Source: Chrysaora quinquecirrha (Eukaryota; Cnidaria; Scyphozoa; Semaeostomeae; Pelagiidae). Taken from it: a DNA stretch of 64,000 bases. Below, piece after piece: positions 22,686 through 33,621 of the stretch. The translations under genes were made by a program, and so were the position numbers. Under the pieces are notes generated by a model. It did no database searches and was not told the origin of the DNA. It saw only the letters and a program-made list of their open reading frames with translations. The first letter of the stretch is position 1; every line of letters begins with the position of its first letter. The DNA is taken from the NCBI GenBank assembly GCA_014526335.1, contig JACTAT010000016.1, positions 6,193,346 to 6,257,345 of the forward strand, written 5' to 3'.

Positions 22686-24464
22686 TCGCTGACTGTAGGG
22701 AATTCTTCTTGCTGGTAAACTCACTGGTAAATCATCTTTTAATTTTATTTCATGTTCCAGTGGTAAATTTGAAGGTAACGAATCAGGTTTGCTCAGCATT
22801 TTGTCATTGTAGGATTTCAACAACTTGTTTAGTTGCTTTCTTGTATCCAATTCAATCTCACCAACATCAATGTGATCTACATCTAACTGAACTGCCCCAA
22901 CATTGACATCTTCTTTTACGTTTTTGGTTTCTGCAAGTGAAGTCATTCGACCAATGATTGTGCCTCTTTTCAATTTGACACGGTCTCCACTATAGTTATG
23001 GATTGGAATCATCACTTTTCGTCTTTGGTCTTCAATCACATAATCATTCATTTCTAAGTCAAGACTTTCCATGTCAAACCCACGTTCAATCAAGAATGGT
23101 GGCTGCAAAGTACCTTTTATTTGTCCTTTTACAAGACTAGTTGTCCCATTTTCGATTAAGGTAACTTTGGCAACCTGTATATATGCAGAAGTGATGTCTG
23201 AATTTTCTTTGTATGCCTTTACACAAATTTCCTCCTTTTGTTTTGTAATGAAAGTTAAGGTATCATCAGCTTGTCGTTTGCGTATTTCATCAAATCGTTG
23301 CTCAGTGTTTGTACCAAATATGATTGTTGTTATGCTTGGTGACACCAGGACTGGTTCATATTCCAGTGTGTAAACAGATCCATCAGCTTTCATAAATCCA
23401 AGGTTAACATAAACCACACCGTCAAAATAAAAGGGTGTTCCTGTTATTCCGATGCCTGCACGGTGGATAGGAGTAAGTGGAGGTTTAACCAATAGTTCTT
23501 CATAAATTTTCCGTGGGATAATTGCAAATTGACTTCCTGGATCATAAAGAAACTCAATCTCTTTCAAACCAATTCTAATTTTCATTATTAAGCGTTTTCC
23601 AGGTATTAACTCATCTAGCTTTCCAGACATTGCAGATGTTTGCGAATTTGGGGGTCTTTGGCTACTTTTGTTGGGCCCTTTTGCAGGCTGTGTACAATAC
23701 CTCTGAATATGTCCTTGTTGGTTACAATCATGACAGGTTTTCAATCTAAAACATCTTGGTTTAGTATGTCCCTCTTTCTTGCAATGGTCGCAAACAGGTT
23801 TTCTTTCTGAAGACCCCAATTTTTGAACCAATTGTGACATCATATTTTCTAATTTCCCTAACCGGTTTTCAAGGCTCCCACTTGCTGATGCAGCTGCAAT
23901 AGCTCCTGGAGGCTCGGGTACTGGACATGAAGATGTAGAATTCACTAAAAGAGGGTTTCCCTCAAGCTTGCTTTCGATAAGCTCCAAGAAATTTTCCAAT
24001 TTGGCATTGCCTGAAAGTTGCGAGATATGAACTTCCTTCCGCAAGGAATCATCCAGCGTTGACAAGACATGCTGCGTGGCAATGGCCTCCACGGTATCCT
24101 TGTCTGTGACTCCATAAAGTTCTCGCACAATATTTCTTAGTTCTTGAACAAACGTTGTTATCTTTGCCCCTTTTTTGAATTTTAGGCTTCTCAGCTTCGT
24201 TTGAAGATTTCTTTTATATTCTTCGCCGCAAAATTCATGTTTTATCACTGCCTTTAGTTCGTCATATGTTATTTCAGGATTATCTATTAATTGACGCGAG
24301 ATGAATTCAAATGCACTCCCTTCGGTGCAGCATATTAATACATCATTCTGCTTCTCAGCTTCTACTCCAAGTGCCTTAAGTTGGGCTTCGAATTGAAGAC
24401 ACCAAAGTTCAAAACTGGTTTCCTTATCTCCTCTGAATCTTTGTATTGTAGGTATCCTCGGCAT
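22677..24464 (-). CDS. gag-pro: gag-protease
   Basis: Starts at the first ATG after the leader (24464), giving about 595 codons. An alpha-helical capsid-like region spans residues about 10-170. Two CCHC zinc knuckles follow: CDHCKKEGHTKPRC at about 225-238 and CHDCNQQGHIQRYC at about 244-257. An aspartic protease motif reads YDPGS at about 307-311, where DTG or DSG is usual, so the protease may be altered. The frame ends with TAA at 22677, inside what should be the N-terminus of reverse transcriptase. A single-base loss near 22685 explains this. Confidence 0.85.
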   Translation of the reverse strand: MPRIPTIQRFRGDKETSFELWCLQFEAQLKALGVEAEKQNDVLICCTEGSAFEFISRQLIDNPEITYDELKAVIKHEFCGEEYKRNLQTKLRSLKFKKGAKITTFVQELRNIVRELYGVTDKDTVEAIATQHVLSTLDDSLRKEVHISQLSGNAKLENFLELIESKLEGNPLLVNSTSSCPVPEPPGAIAAASASGSLENRLGKLENMMSQLVQKLGSSERKPVCDHCKKEGHTKPRCFRLKTCHDCNQQGHIQRYCTQPAKGPNKSSQRPPNSQTSAMSGKLDELIPGKRLIMKIRIGLKEIEFLYDPGSQFAIIPRKIYEELLVKPPLTPIHRAGIGITGTPFYFDGVVYVNLGFMKADGSVYTLEYEPVLVSPSITTIIFGTNTEQRFDEIRKRQADDTLTFITKQKEEICVKAYKENSDITSAYIQVAKVTLIENGTTSLVKGQIKGTLQPPFLIERGFDMESLDLEMNDYVIEDQRRKVMIPIHNYSGDRVKLKRGTIIGRMTSLAETKNVKEDVNVGAVQLDVDHIDVGEIELDTRKQLNKLLKSYNDKMLSKPDSLPSNLPLEHEIKLKDDLPVSLPARRIPYSQREQ

Positions 24465-24534
24465 TTTTTTTCTAGCGAAATATTCCAAGACAACAAATTT
24501 CAACAACCATGGCCTAGCCAGCCAATGCTTTACG

Positions 24535-24552
24535 ATCTCGGTAGGACCTCCA
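24535..24552 (-). promoter_or_regulatory. tRNA primer binding site
   Basis: Minus-strand TGGAGGTCCTACCGAGAT begins 3 nt inside the 5' LTR. It opens with TGG, complementary to a tRNA CCA end. The sequence resembles the 3' end of Gln-type tRNAs with about two differences; the tRNA identity is inference. Confidence 0.7.
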
Positions 24553-24555
24553 AAA

Positions 24556-24788
24556 TGTTTTGATGTCCTGACGTAATGGTGCTGTCGACCCAAGTATACA
24601 CAGAAAAAAACGATTAGCTTATACTATTTACATTTGTACAAATCCATAGCTGTTCATAAACTCATAAATTTAACCATAACATATTTCCGAATTCTAACTG
24701 AAGTCTCCCGAAAACACATACCTCTGCATTCCAAAACGCTACGCCCCTAATATGCCAGGAATGCAGCTAACAACGCAACAACACAACA
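24556..24788 (-). repeat. 5' LTR of the gypsy element
   Basis: 233 bp, near-identical to 20022-20252. It differs by a few substitutions and a small TAT indel near 24620. Confidence 0.92.
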
Positions 24789-24875
24789 ATTTCCATCTGC
24801 GTTGTAGACGGTAAACGTATTTGCTTCCCATTTCGTGCATCTTCAATACTCAGTTTATTGAACTCCATAACGTAT
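24789..24875 (-). CDS. exon 2, 5' part (before the gypsy insertion)
   Basis: The acceptor TTTCTTTGCGCAG precedes 24875. The phase agrees with the donor at 24955/24956. About 29 codons are open up to the LTR at 24788. The last bases (ATTT) are the target duplication and continue in frame with 20021 downward. Confidence 0.75.
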
Positions 24876-24955
24876 CTGCGCAAAGAAAATACTTATAATT
24901 CTTATATCAAATATAGAATGCATCATACAAAACGAGAAGAATTATTAGCAAGTAC

Positions 24956-27900
24956 CTCTTCTTATTGATTTTAGACCATGAGAACCATTCTTCAACAGGA
25001 ACCTGCAAATATGCTGCTTCTGTGCAAAGCCTGAACTTATCGCTTTGACCAAACAATGTACGCTCTATCTCGGAATCTTGTTTTTCAGTCTCAACTTGCC
25101 AAACGTCTTTCACAAACTGTTTCTTGGACAAGTCATCTTTTTTTGAATAGCCAATGGCTTTTTTCGTGCAGATAAAATCAAATTACATGTCTCAGACTGA
25201 TTTGTATACACTCTGCTTGGATATTGACCATTTTGTAAAGGCATCCCAGCCTTTCTCCTTACATCTTTAATCAGCTTTCTTATAACGCTCTTTCTCCTTT
25301 CAGAAAGGTAACTGTTGAAATGCACTGGATCTTCACTTCCCAATCCTAGTGCATTGCGTTCGAGGGTATCAAGAATGGGCTGTTTCCCTTCCATGATTTC
25401 TTTCAGATGCTTCTTGTTTTCTGCATCAACAATTCCTTCCTTCCCAAAAACGATCTCAAGAAAAGGTTGTTGGGCAGCCGAACTCAAAATTCCGAGTGAC
25501 TTCAAAAAGGCGATACAATTTTGTCTGAAATGGTTAGTGCACCTCAGTGCTATAGACTTTGGAAAATTCCGTATACAGGAATTAATAAGGGCTTGCTCCC
25601 CATCTGTTACAATACCGAATGTTTTATTCATCAAATTTGTCTTCCTTGCAATTGAGGCTAAGGTTAAATCAAATGTTTCTTCGTCTTTCCCATGGTGAAC
25701 AATTGTTGGTCCTATCATTACAGCTTTCGACCAATGACTAGCGATGTTCTTGCTTTTCGATTCAATTAACTGGTGTCGGTATGTAAGAGGAGTGACATCA
25801 AATGCCCCGTGGTTAAAGGTTGGATCTATGGATAATGGCATACCATGTGAAACTACGGATAGGTTATCAATCATTCTTTGATTGCCAAGAACCCAGGTAT
25901 CAAAGGGCAGATCACTGTGGTGCCATATGATTCTGCTCTCTCCTAATTCTTGGTTGTATGATAAAAGGGCATCTACCTCGTTCATCTGTAATGAAGACTT
26001 CCTCATCAAATCCGTAACTTGCTTCTTGGATCTGGGCTGATCTCCAAAGTCACAATCATTCAAGTTTGCTTTTGCGTCTTCATAGATTTCTCCTGCCTTT
26101 CGTTTCCCTTGTTTGTTGCCATTGAACAGATCTTTTATCGTACTTTTTTTTAATGGGTAGAATCCTGAACTGGCTCCTTGTCTTTTGGCATTACCATGTG
26201 GCTCTACAGTAAATGACACTTCTTTAGATTCGTTGCTGATTGATGCATCAATCAGATATTGCAGTATTATAGTGTTGTTCAAAACATGACCGTCCTTATT
26301 AAAAAAGTATGAAATGTTTCGGATAAGGCCAAATTTATTTTCCTTCCTGTGAATCTTTAAAAAATACTGGCCATCTTGAACGCATTCTATCTGCTTTTTT
26401 GATACCACTGACAGATTTACCCTACCTTCTCTGTCGGTTGCAGCATTGACAGTGAAGATACGAGCCTCCAAACACTTTGAGAACACGCCATTTAGATCGC
26501 TTTGAACGTCGTCGACATTTTTAATGTTTGCACAATTAATAGCAAACAGTGCTTGAGCCCGACAAGCTTGCGGAATCCTGCTGGCTCTGGGTACGTTTGA
26601 TTGCACAAGTGCAAACTGCTCAGCTTTTGTGAGGTTCCGGGTCATGCTTGTTATACTTGGTAGATCAAAGACACCCCATTTCTCTATAGATAATTTTTCC
26701 CATTCACTCGGTTTTGACAGCTTTTCTTTCCTTATGATTCTTGGTAGAAAGCTCTGTTGCCCATGCTTCTTCTGTGAGTCTCCTTTCGTTGACAGGTCTG
26801 GAAGAGAACTGGAATCATCATTTAGTGCATCATGATTCATTTTAATATCTTGGCATTCATTGGATGACCTCGAAAGAGATTTTTCGACCACAATGCTACT
26901 GTCTGAAATAAGAACTGGCTCAAGACTCTCTGAAAGTATTGTATGCTGTGACTCTTGTTGTGTTAATTTGGTCAAACAGGCATCATTCCCTCTGCTGTCT
27001 ACACGAAGTTTCACCTCAACATCCAAGTGTTCGTTCATCGGTTTCAATGGTGAATTGCTGATACTGCCTTCGTTTTTCCATTCTATTCTAACAATTTCAA
27101 GAGGAGAATCTTTTAATCCACTGTAGAACAATCTTTGCCAAATCCAGTACCCGGCGTCTCGCTCATTCACGAAAACTTTTAGGATTCCATTTCCATTACC
27201 TCCTAATCTTTGGCCAATCACATGGGTGTCAATAACGATGAAGCTGCCATTTAGTCTTCCTATAATAAAACTATATAGCTCCACTGTCATTACACAGAGA
27301 CCAGTTTCCTTTAACAATTCTTGTAAAAGCTCATTTTTTCCTCCCTCTGAGAATACCATAGCCCCCAGACTTTTGCTGTGTAGCACTAGCGGCTTCACTA
27401 AATGGGTGTGAATCATCTCTGCATATGCTTCATCGACCCCATATAATTTTTCTTTTGATCGAAATTCGTTTATTTCAACTGGAAAAACTTCGATCACGTT
27501 GCTTACAATTTCGGTTAGCTCTTTCCGCGATTCTATTTGCGTTGTCAATATGATTTCAATACATTTAATGCAAAGAAATACGCAGGAATTTGTTCCATCA
27601 TTCAGTGGATCACTGTTTTTCGTGTGCAGGCTATTCTGGATAAACACAATATTTCCCTGTTCCTGTGAAGAACCTTGGTGGTTTCGCAAAGGAAAACTTT
27701 CTGATTTGTCTTTCCTAGTAAGTGTTTGAAGAACTTTTTCTAGCGACCAGCGTTGTTCTGGATATTTTTGTATACATCCCTTGAATGCATCAAGAATACC
27801 TATCCACTCAGATGCCTGTATATGCCGGTACGATTCGTCACCTTCAGGGAGTATCCCTTTTAAAATTTGCCTTCTTACAAATGCCTGCCAATTGCTCTCT

Positions 27901-28730
27901 ATGTGCTGCTTTTTCAGCTCAGCAAAATAAGGTGCTTTAGCACTTGGGTTCAGCATGCAAAAGAACACCATACCAAGGCTCCATATATCTGCTCGTAGAA
28001 GTTGATCTATGCGCATCTCTCTAGGTCGTTTAGAAGGATCGATTATCTCTTGGGCCATAAATACAGGTGTACCTTTATAGTTATTGACAGTAAATGAGCA
28101 GGCAGCATGTGCGGATTGACAAATCTTACCCCAACTCTCCCCAAAGTCAGTAAGCTTAGTAACACAGGGTTTGTTTAGCCAAAGTAACTTCTTCTCCTTT
28201 TCAGATACTTTCCGTAGATGACTTGAATCCACTAAAATATTTCCTGGTTTCAAGTCCCTATGCGCCACACCTTGGGAATGTAAATATGTCAAGCCATCAA
28301 CAATCTGTTTTGCTGTACATGGTATCAAGTGCTCAAACCCAATAAACTTGCATTCATTTAGCTTCTCTAAAAGTTCGGCTAGACTGGAAACACTGTCATC
28401 TAATCCAAAGTCTGACATATCAAAGCACATGTACTCAAGCATGATGGCCTTTTTTGGGAAACATACTGCAATAAAACGTACAACGTTTGGGTGGTTAAGT
28501 TTATGTAAAAACCTTGCCTCTCTAGTGACCTCTTTCTCATCCACGTCGGCTAGAACCTTAACCACAACATCAGAATCTTCATATCTGCCATGAAAAACTT
28601 TTCCATACCCCCCAGAGCCTATTAGTGACTTCCTTTTAAATTCGCTCAAGTTGAAACAGGGCATGCCATCATAAGGCAACTGGGGGCCACTTCGTTGAGT
28701 TTTCTTCGGGATCTGCGGTAGCTGAAACAT
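24956..28730 (-). CDS. exon 1: protein kinase, protease-like region and MULE transposase core
   Basis: 1,206 codons are open from an ATG at 28730 until the A-run frameshift (stop at 25110). The ATG directly follows TTATAG, so an upstream exon is possible. Kinase, residues about 30-340: glycine loop GSGGYGKV at 38-45, lysine in VVVK at 58, HRDLKPGN at 157-164, DFG at 195-197, DIWSLGM at 248-254. APE is changed to AQE at 226-228. The catalytic set is intact, so activity is plausible. Residues about 375-550 hold NDGTNSCVFLC (Cys383) and VIDTHVIG (His503) before a Gly-rich turn, like the Cys/His pair of papain-fold proteases or deubiquitinases; this is a weak call. Residues about 935-1190 are transposase: DPTF with Asp969, TDGEQAL with Asp1043, CTNHF (Cys1064, His1067), and TNQSETCN with Glu1180 as a candidate third acid. 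The 74-residue Asp-Asp spacing fits MULE transposases. Confidence 0.85.
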
Positions 28731-30842
28731 CTATAACAGATACAAAGAATGTTTTCAGGAAAATTATGCAATATTTTCCTCCATGAAAAGGGTATATGTA
28801 TTAGTATTGTCACTTTTCCGGAGGGGGAGGGGGGTACTCATCAATATATTTTTGGTACTGGGGACGTGCTGCCCAAAACGGTATAAACATGGGTCTTAAT
28901 GTTCTAAAAATTGGTATAAATTAGGGTATCGATTTCTCGAAAATCGGTATCAACTTTATCAAAAACGGTCTTCTTTTCGTTGGCTTTCACTTATCTTTCA
29001 TGCTTTCATTTAAGCATAAAGTAGTGCAGGGGCTAATATTTTCGTATAATTTTGGGTATATATTTCCCGAACTCGGTAAAATGTGGCAAGGCATTTTGTT
29101 GCTCGGGCAGCACGTCCCTATCCAAAACTTAGTCAAGAAAAAACTCGGTCAAAGCCCATATAAAATCGTAAACTTTAAACGCTCCTTAAATCGATAACAC
29201 AAACGCTGAGGTTGTTAAACTTTGCACCTAGACTAATTTTTGGGTGCTTTATACGATTTTCGCATCAAAATTTCTATCTTGCGATGTCGAATGTTACCGA
29301 AGTTGTTTGTAACCTTATACCTTTCGATGTCAATGTACTATTTATTGGTGTAGAAGGCTACTCGTTGCTTAGGTTCTTCCCACTCTCTGCATTTGCAAAT
29401 TTTAGCCACATCCCTTCTTTAGCTCAACATCATAGAGTCAATAAATCGAGATAATATTCACAATAATTGTATTACTACATACAGTTCGCAAATTCGGATC
29501 AACAATTTCAGACAAACAAAATACTTTTAGTAAAACTTTCAGTAGTACCTGCGTTGTAGTTTCTCATAAAGATACATGCAGCGCAATTAGTACCCAGAAG
29601 CAGAACCAAACAAAGATTGGATTACAATCAAAGGTGATTACAATCATAAGAAATCAGTCATAACATATTAACATAACATATTGTTGATACGGGTATGTGC
29701 CGCCCATATGGTTGGGTTTTTGGCCCTAAAATTTTTTCATATGGGAATCACTTTAGATGAAAATTTCATAAAGTAGGGTGGGAAATCGAGTTTATTCCAA
29801 AGTAGGGTTGTAATTAATAGATTTTCATAATGATGGGTCTGAGTTCTCGATTTATTGATAAAAATGGCGTCGCGTCGCAGGCTGTTTTGACATTGTGAAA
29901 TCTACGAAAAAATATTATTTATAATGTTGAGTGGGTTGGTTTTATTCTTATCCATAATACAGGGTATGCTTGAAATCCTAAAATTATAAGCGGGTGGGTT
30001 TGTAAAATCTGGGTGGCACATCCTTGTCCTTTCATCCATGTCCTACACCCCCCCGAGAAATACGTCTTATCGCACGTTTCTTTAGAAAAGTTTATGCTGC
30101 TTAGCTTACTGTAGAGTCCTCTATCGGTTAGATGAGTTGAGGCTGCACGCAGGCCAATGATGCTGAGACCATAGTCACATACTGAGACAGAACACTGCCT
30201 CAAATTCTGCTTCCTACATCCTACATCAAATGCGTTGTGGAAAAATAACACTCACCCCATTAGTAATAGGCCGCAATTTTCATTAGTAGCTAAATAAGAG
30301 TCTATTGAGGCCTAGTGAATTGTAATAAATTGCATGAAATTCTATAATTCAACCTTACCTTTCGTTTTTAATGTCTTTAGCTTCACAGCAATTGTCTCTT
30401 GCCTACAGTCAGATTCAAATTGGTCGTAGAAAAAACCCTCATAATCAATGGAACTATTCACACGTGTTTCAAAGCTCTGTCAAAACCGCAACCACAAGAG
30501 ATCAATGTCTCAAAACAAACCAAACATGACAAACATTAGAGTATCAGTGAATGGGATTGGCGCCTGCTTCCATGTCAAGAACATCCTCGTCGTTTTACGG
30601 AAATTCCAGGGACTTATCGAAAGCGCCGTTCCTGCGATTTTTTTGTATAATTTTTGTGTGTAAAAATGATTTGGAAGAAGAGTATGAAAAATTCAGTGAT
30701 ACATTAGACAATCCAAATTGTACAAACAAAAACAGGCATGCATCTACTAATTCGTATACACTTCTTGTCCATTAGTGGCAACAAACAAGATTAGTAGAAC
30801 TAAGTAAATGCTATGATGATTATGTGGGAAGTATGCTTGTCA
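28731..30842. other. 5' flank of the kinase-transposase gene
   Basis: No protein domain is recognised. The DNA between the gene's ATG and the right 191 bp array should hold its promoter and any 5' exon. The CAGTACC and ACGTGCTGCC-type stretches near 28850 and 29100 recur loosely, but no clear repeat family could be defined. Confidence 0.4.
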
Positions 30843-33502
30843 CCTCAAATTAAAGCAAATACCTTTTCCAATGTAAGGTATATTGAAAAAATGTAACATT
30901 TTTAACGTGTAATCTGACAGGATACTGCTTAAAACTCAAGAAAATCCACGTAAAAGGCAACAGGGTAAACATTGATAACACGGGTCAGTGAAGTCAGTGT
31001 TTTCGTTTTTTGCCTACAGCAAAAGTGGAAAACACTGACCCGAAAAACACTGACCTTTTCCTATGTAGGGTATATTGAAAAATTTCACATTTTTAAGGTG
31101 TTATTGGACAGGATACAGCTTAAAAACTAAAGAAATCCACGTAAAAGGCAACAGGGTAAACATTGATAACACGGGTCAGTGAAGTCAGTGTTTTCGTTTT
31201 TTGCCTATAGCAAAAGCGGAAAACACTGACCCGAAAAACACTGACCTTTTCCTATGTAGGGTATATTGAAAAATTTCACATTTTTAAGGTGTTATTGGAC
31301 AGGATACAGCTTAAAAACTAAAGAAATCCACGTAAAAGGCAACAGGGTAAACTTTTATAACACGGGTCAGTGAAGTCAGTGTTTTCGTTTTTTGCCTATA
31401 GCAAAAGCGGAAAACACTGACCCGAAAAACACTGCCTTTTTCCAATGTAAGGTATATTGAAAAATATCACATTTTTAAGGTGTTATTGGACAGGATACTG
31501 CTTAAGAACTAAAGATATCAACGTAAAAGGCAACAGGGTAAACTTTTATAACACGGGTCAGTGAAGTCAGTGTTTTCGTTTTTTGCCTATAGCAAAAGCG
31601 GAAAACACTGACCCGAAAAACACTGACTTTTTCCAATGTAAGGTATATTGAAAAATTTCACATTTTTAAGGTGTTATTGGACATGTTACTGCTTAAGAAC
31701 TAAAGAAATCCACGTAAAAGGCAACAGGGTAAACTTTGATAACACGGGTCAGTGAAGTCAGTGTTTTCGTTTTTTGCCTATAGCAAAAGCGGAAAACACT
31801 GACCCGAAAACACTGACTTTTTCCAATGTAAGGTATATTGAAAAATTTCACATTTTAAGGTGTTATTGGACATGTTACTGCTTAAGAACTAAAGAAATCC
31901 ACGTAAAAGGCAACAGGGTAAACTTTGATAACACGGGTCAGTGAAGTCAGTGTTTTCGTTTTTTGCCTATAGCAAAAGCGGAAAACACTGACCCGAAAAA
32001 CACTGACTTTTTCCAATGTAAGGTATATTGAAAAATTTCGCATTTTTAAGGTGTTATTGGACATGTTACTGCTTAAGAACTAAAGAAATCCACGTAAAAG
32101 GCAACAGGGTAAACTTTGATAACACGGGTCAGTGAAGTCAGTGTTTTCGTTTTTTGCCTATAGCAAAAGCGGAAAACACTGACCCGAAAAACACTGACTT
32201 TTTCCAATGTAAGGTATATTGAAAAATTTCACATTTTTAAGGTGTTATTGGACAGGATACTGCTTAAGAACTAAAGAAATCCACGTAAAAGGCAACAGGG
32301 TAAACTTTTATCACAAGGGTCAGTGAAGTCAGTGTTTTCGTTTTTCGCCTATAGCAAAAGAGGAAAACACTGACCCGAAAAACACTGACTTTTTCCAATG
32401 TAAGGTATATTGAAAAATTTCGCATTTTTAAGGTTTTATTGGACATGTTACTGCTTAAGAACTAAAGAAATCAACGTAAAAGGCAACAGGGTAAACTTTG
32501 ATAACACGGGTCAGTGAAGTCAGTGTTTTCGTTTTTTGCCTATAGCAAAAGTGGAAAACACTGACCCGAAAAACACTGACTTTTTCCAATGTAAGGTATA
32601 TCGAAAAATTTCACACTTTTAAGGTGTTATTGGACATGTTACTGCTTAAAACTCAAGAAAATCCACGTAAAAGGCAACAGGGTAAACATTGATAACACGG
32701 GTCAGTGAAGTCAGTGTTTTCGTTTTTTGCCTATAGCAAAAGCGGAAAACACTGACCCGAAAAACACTGACTTTTTCCAATGTAGGGTATATTGAAAAAT
32801 TTCACATTTTTAAGGTGTTATTGGACAGGATACAGCTTAAAAACTAAAGAAATCCACGTAAAAGGCAACAGGGTAAACTTTGATAACACGGGTCAGTGAA
32901 GTCAGTGTTTTCGTTTTTTGCCTATAGCAAAAGCGGAAAACACTGACCCGAAAAACACTGACTTTTTCCAATGTAAGGTATATTGAAAAATTTCGCATTT
33001 TTAAGGTTTTATTAGACATGTTACTGCTTAAGAACTAAAGAAATCAACGTAAAAGGCAACAGGGTAAACTTTGATAACACGGGTCAGTGAAGTCAGTGTT
33101 TTCGTTTTTTGCCTATAGCAAAAGCGGAAAACACTGACCCGAAAAACACTGACCTTTTCCTATGTAGGGTATATTGAAAAATTTCATATTTTTAAGGTGT
33201 TATTGGACAGGATACAGCTTAAAAACTAAAGAAATCAACGTAAAAGGCAACAGGGTAAACTTTTATAACACGGGTCAGTGAAGTCAGTGTTTTCGTTTTT
33301 TGCCTATAGCAAAAGCGGAAAACACTGACCCGAAAAACACTGCCTTTTTCCAATGTAAGGTATATTGAAAAATATCACATTTTTAAGGTGTTATTGGACA
33401 GGATACTGCTTAAGAACTAAAGATATCAACGTAAAAGGCAACAGGGTAAACTTTGATAACACGGGTCAGTGAAGTCAGTGTTTTCGTTTTTCGCCTATAG
33501 CA
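30843..33502 (-). repeat. 191 bp tandem repeat array, right arm (about 14 copies, inverted)
   Basis: Reverse-complement copies of the 15.0-18.5 kb repeat. The innermost units of both arrays begin or end in nearly the same phase. Both carry edge variants at the CCTGTCCAATAACACC site (CTGTCTGATAACACC on the left, CCTGTCAGATTACACG on the right). The outer end at 33502 stops inside a unit (GCCTATAGCAA) and abuts the 2,139 bp tandem unit. The 60-codon minus frames are repeat by-products. Confidence 0.95.
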
Positions 33503-33621
33503 ACACATGCCAGGAAGCCGGAAAAGATCAAACCGACTTTCTATTAAATTTGAAAGCATGCTGAACTTACTTGTCACGACAGCAGCCGTCAACCTACACA
33601 CGGAAATATCTTATAATGATC

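Larger units (their letters stand above)
20022..24788 (-). mobile_element. Ty3/gypsy LTR retrotransposon, complete ends, internally defective
   Basis: Two direct LTRs (20022-20252 and 24556-24788) start TG and end CA. A 4 bp target duplication ATTT (20018-20021 and 24789-24792) flanks it. It has a primer binding site, polypurine tract, gag-protease frame and reverse transcriptase/integrase frame, all on the minus strand. Integrase lies after reverse transcriptase, which is the Ty3/gypsy order. No envelope gene is seen. It is inactive: the frame is shifted between protease and reverse transcriptase, the connection and RNase H region is missing, and an amber codon interrupts integrase. The LTRs are nearly identical, so insertion is fairly recent. 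Confidence 0.93.
18886..28730 (-). pseudogene. kinase / protease-like / MULE transposase / SWIM gene, disrupted copy
   Basis: One gene in three exons: 28730-24956, then 24875-24789 continued at 20021-19772, then 19255-18886. Introns are 24955-24876 (80 bp, GTACTT...GCGCAG) and 19771-19256 (516 bp, GTAAGG...TTTCAG). Exon 2 is split by a gypsy element at 20022-24788. Removing that element with one ATTT target copy joins the halves in frame. The second break is a run of seven A (minus strand) at about 25137-25143, where one base too few shifts the frame just after the transposase core. The frame then continues open in the shifted phase. Domain order is Ser/Thr kinase, papain-like motif pair, DDE transposase of MULE type, SWIM zinc finger, basic and Cys-rich tail. 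The gene lies between inverted 191 bp arrays. I infer the autonomous gene of a large FoldBack-like Mutator element, now broken in this copy. A captured host gene is the alternative. Confidence 0.75.

Noticed and set aside
22016..24563. Plus-strand open frames opposite gypsy gag and pol
   Set aside because: Antisense shadows of recognised retroelement proteins.
25315..28593. Plus-strand open frames opposite the kinase-transposase exon
   Set aside because: Shadows of the long minus-strand frame, which has full domain evidence.
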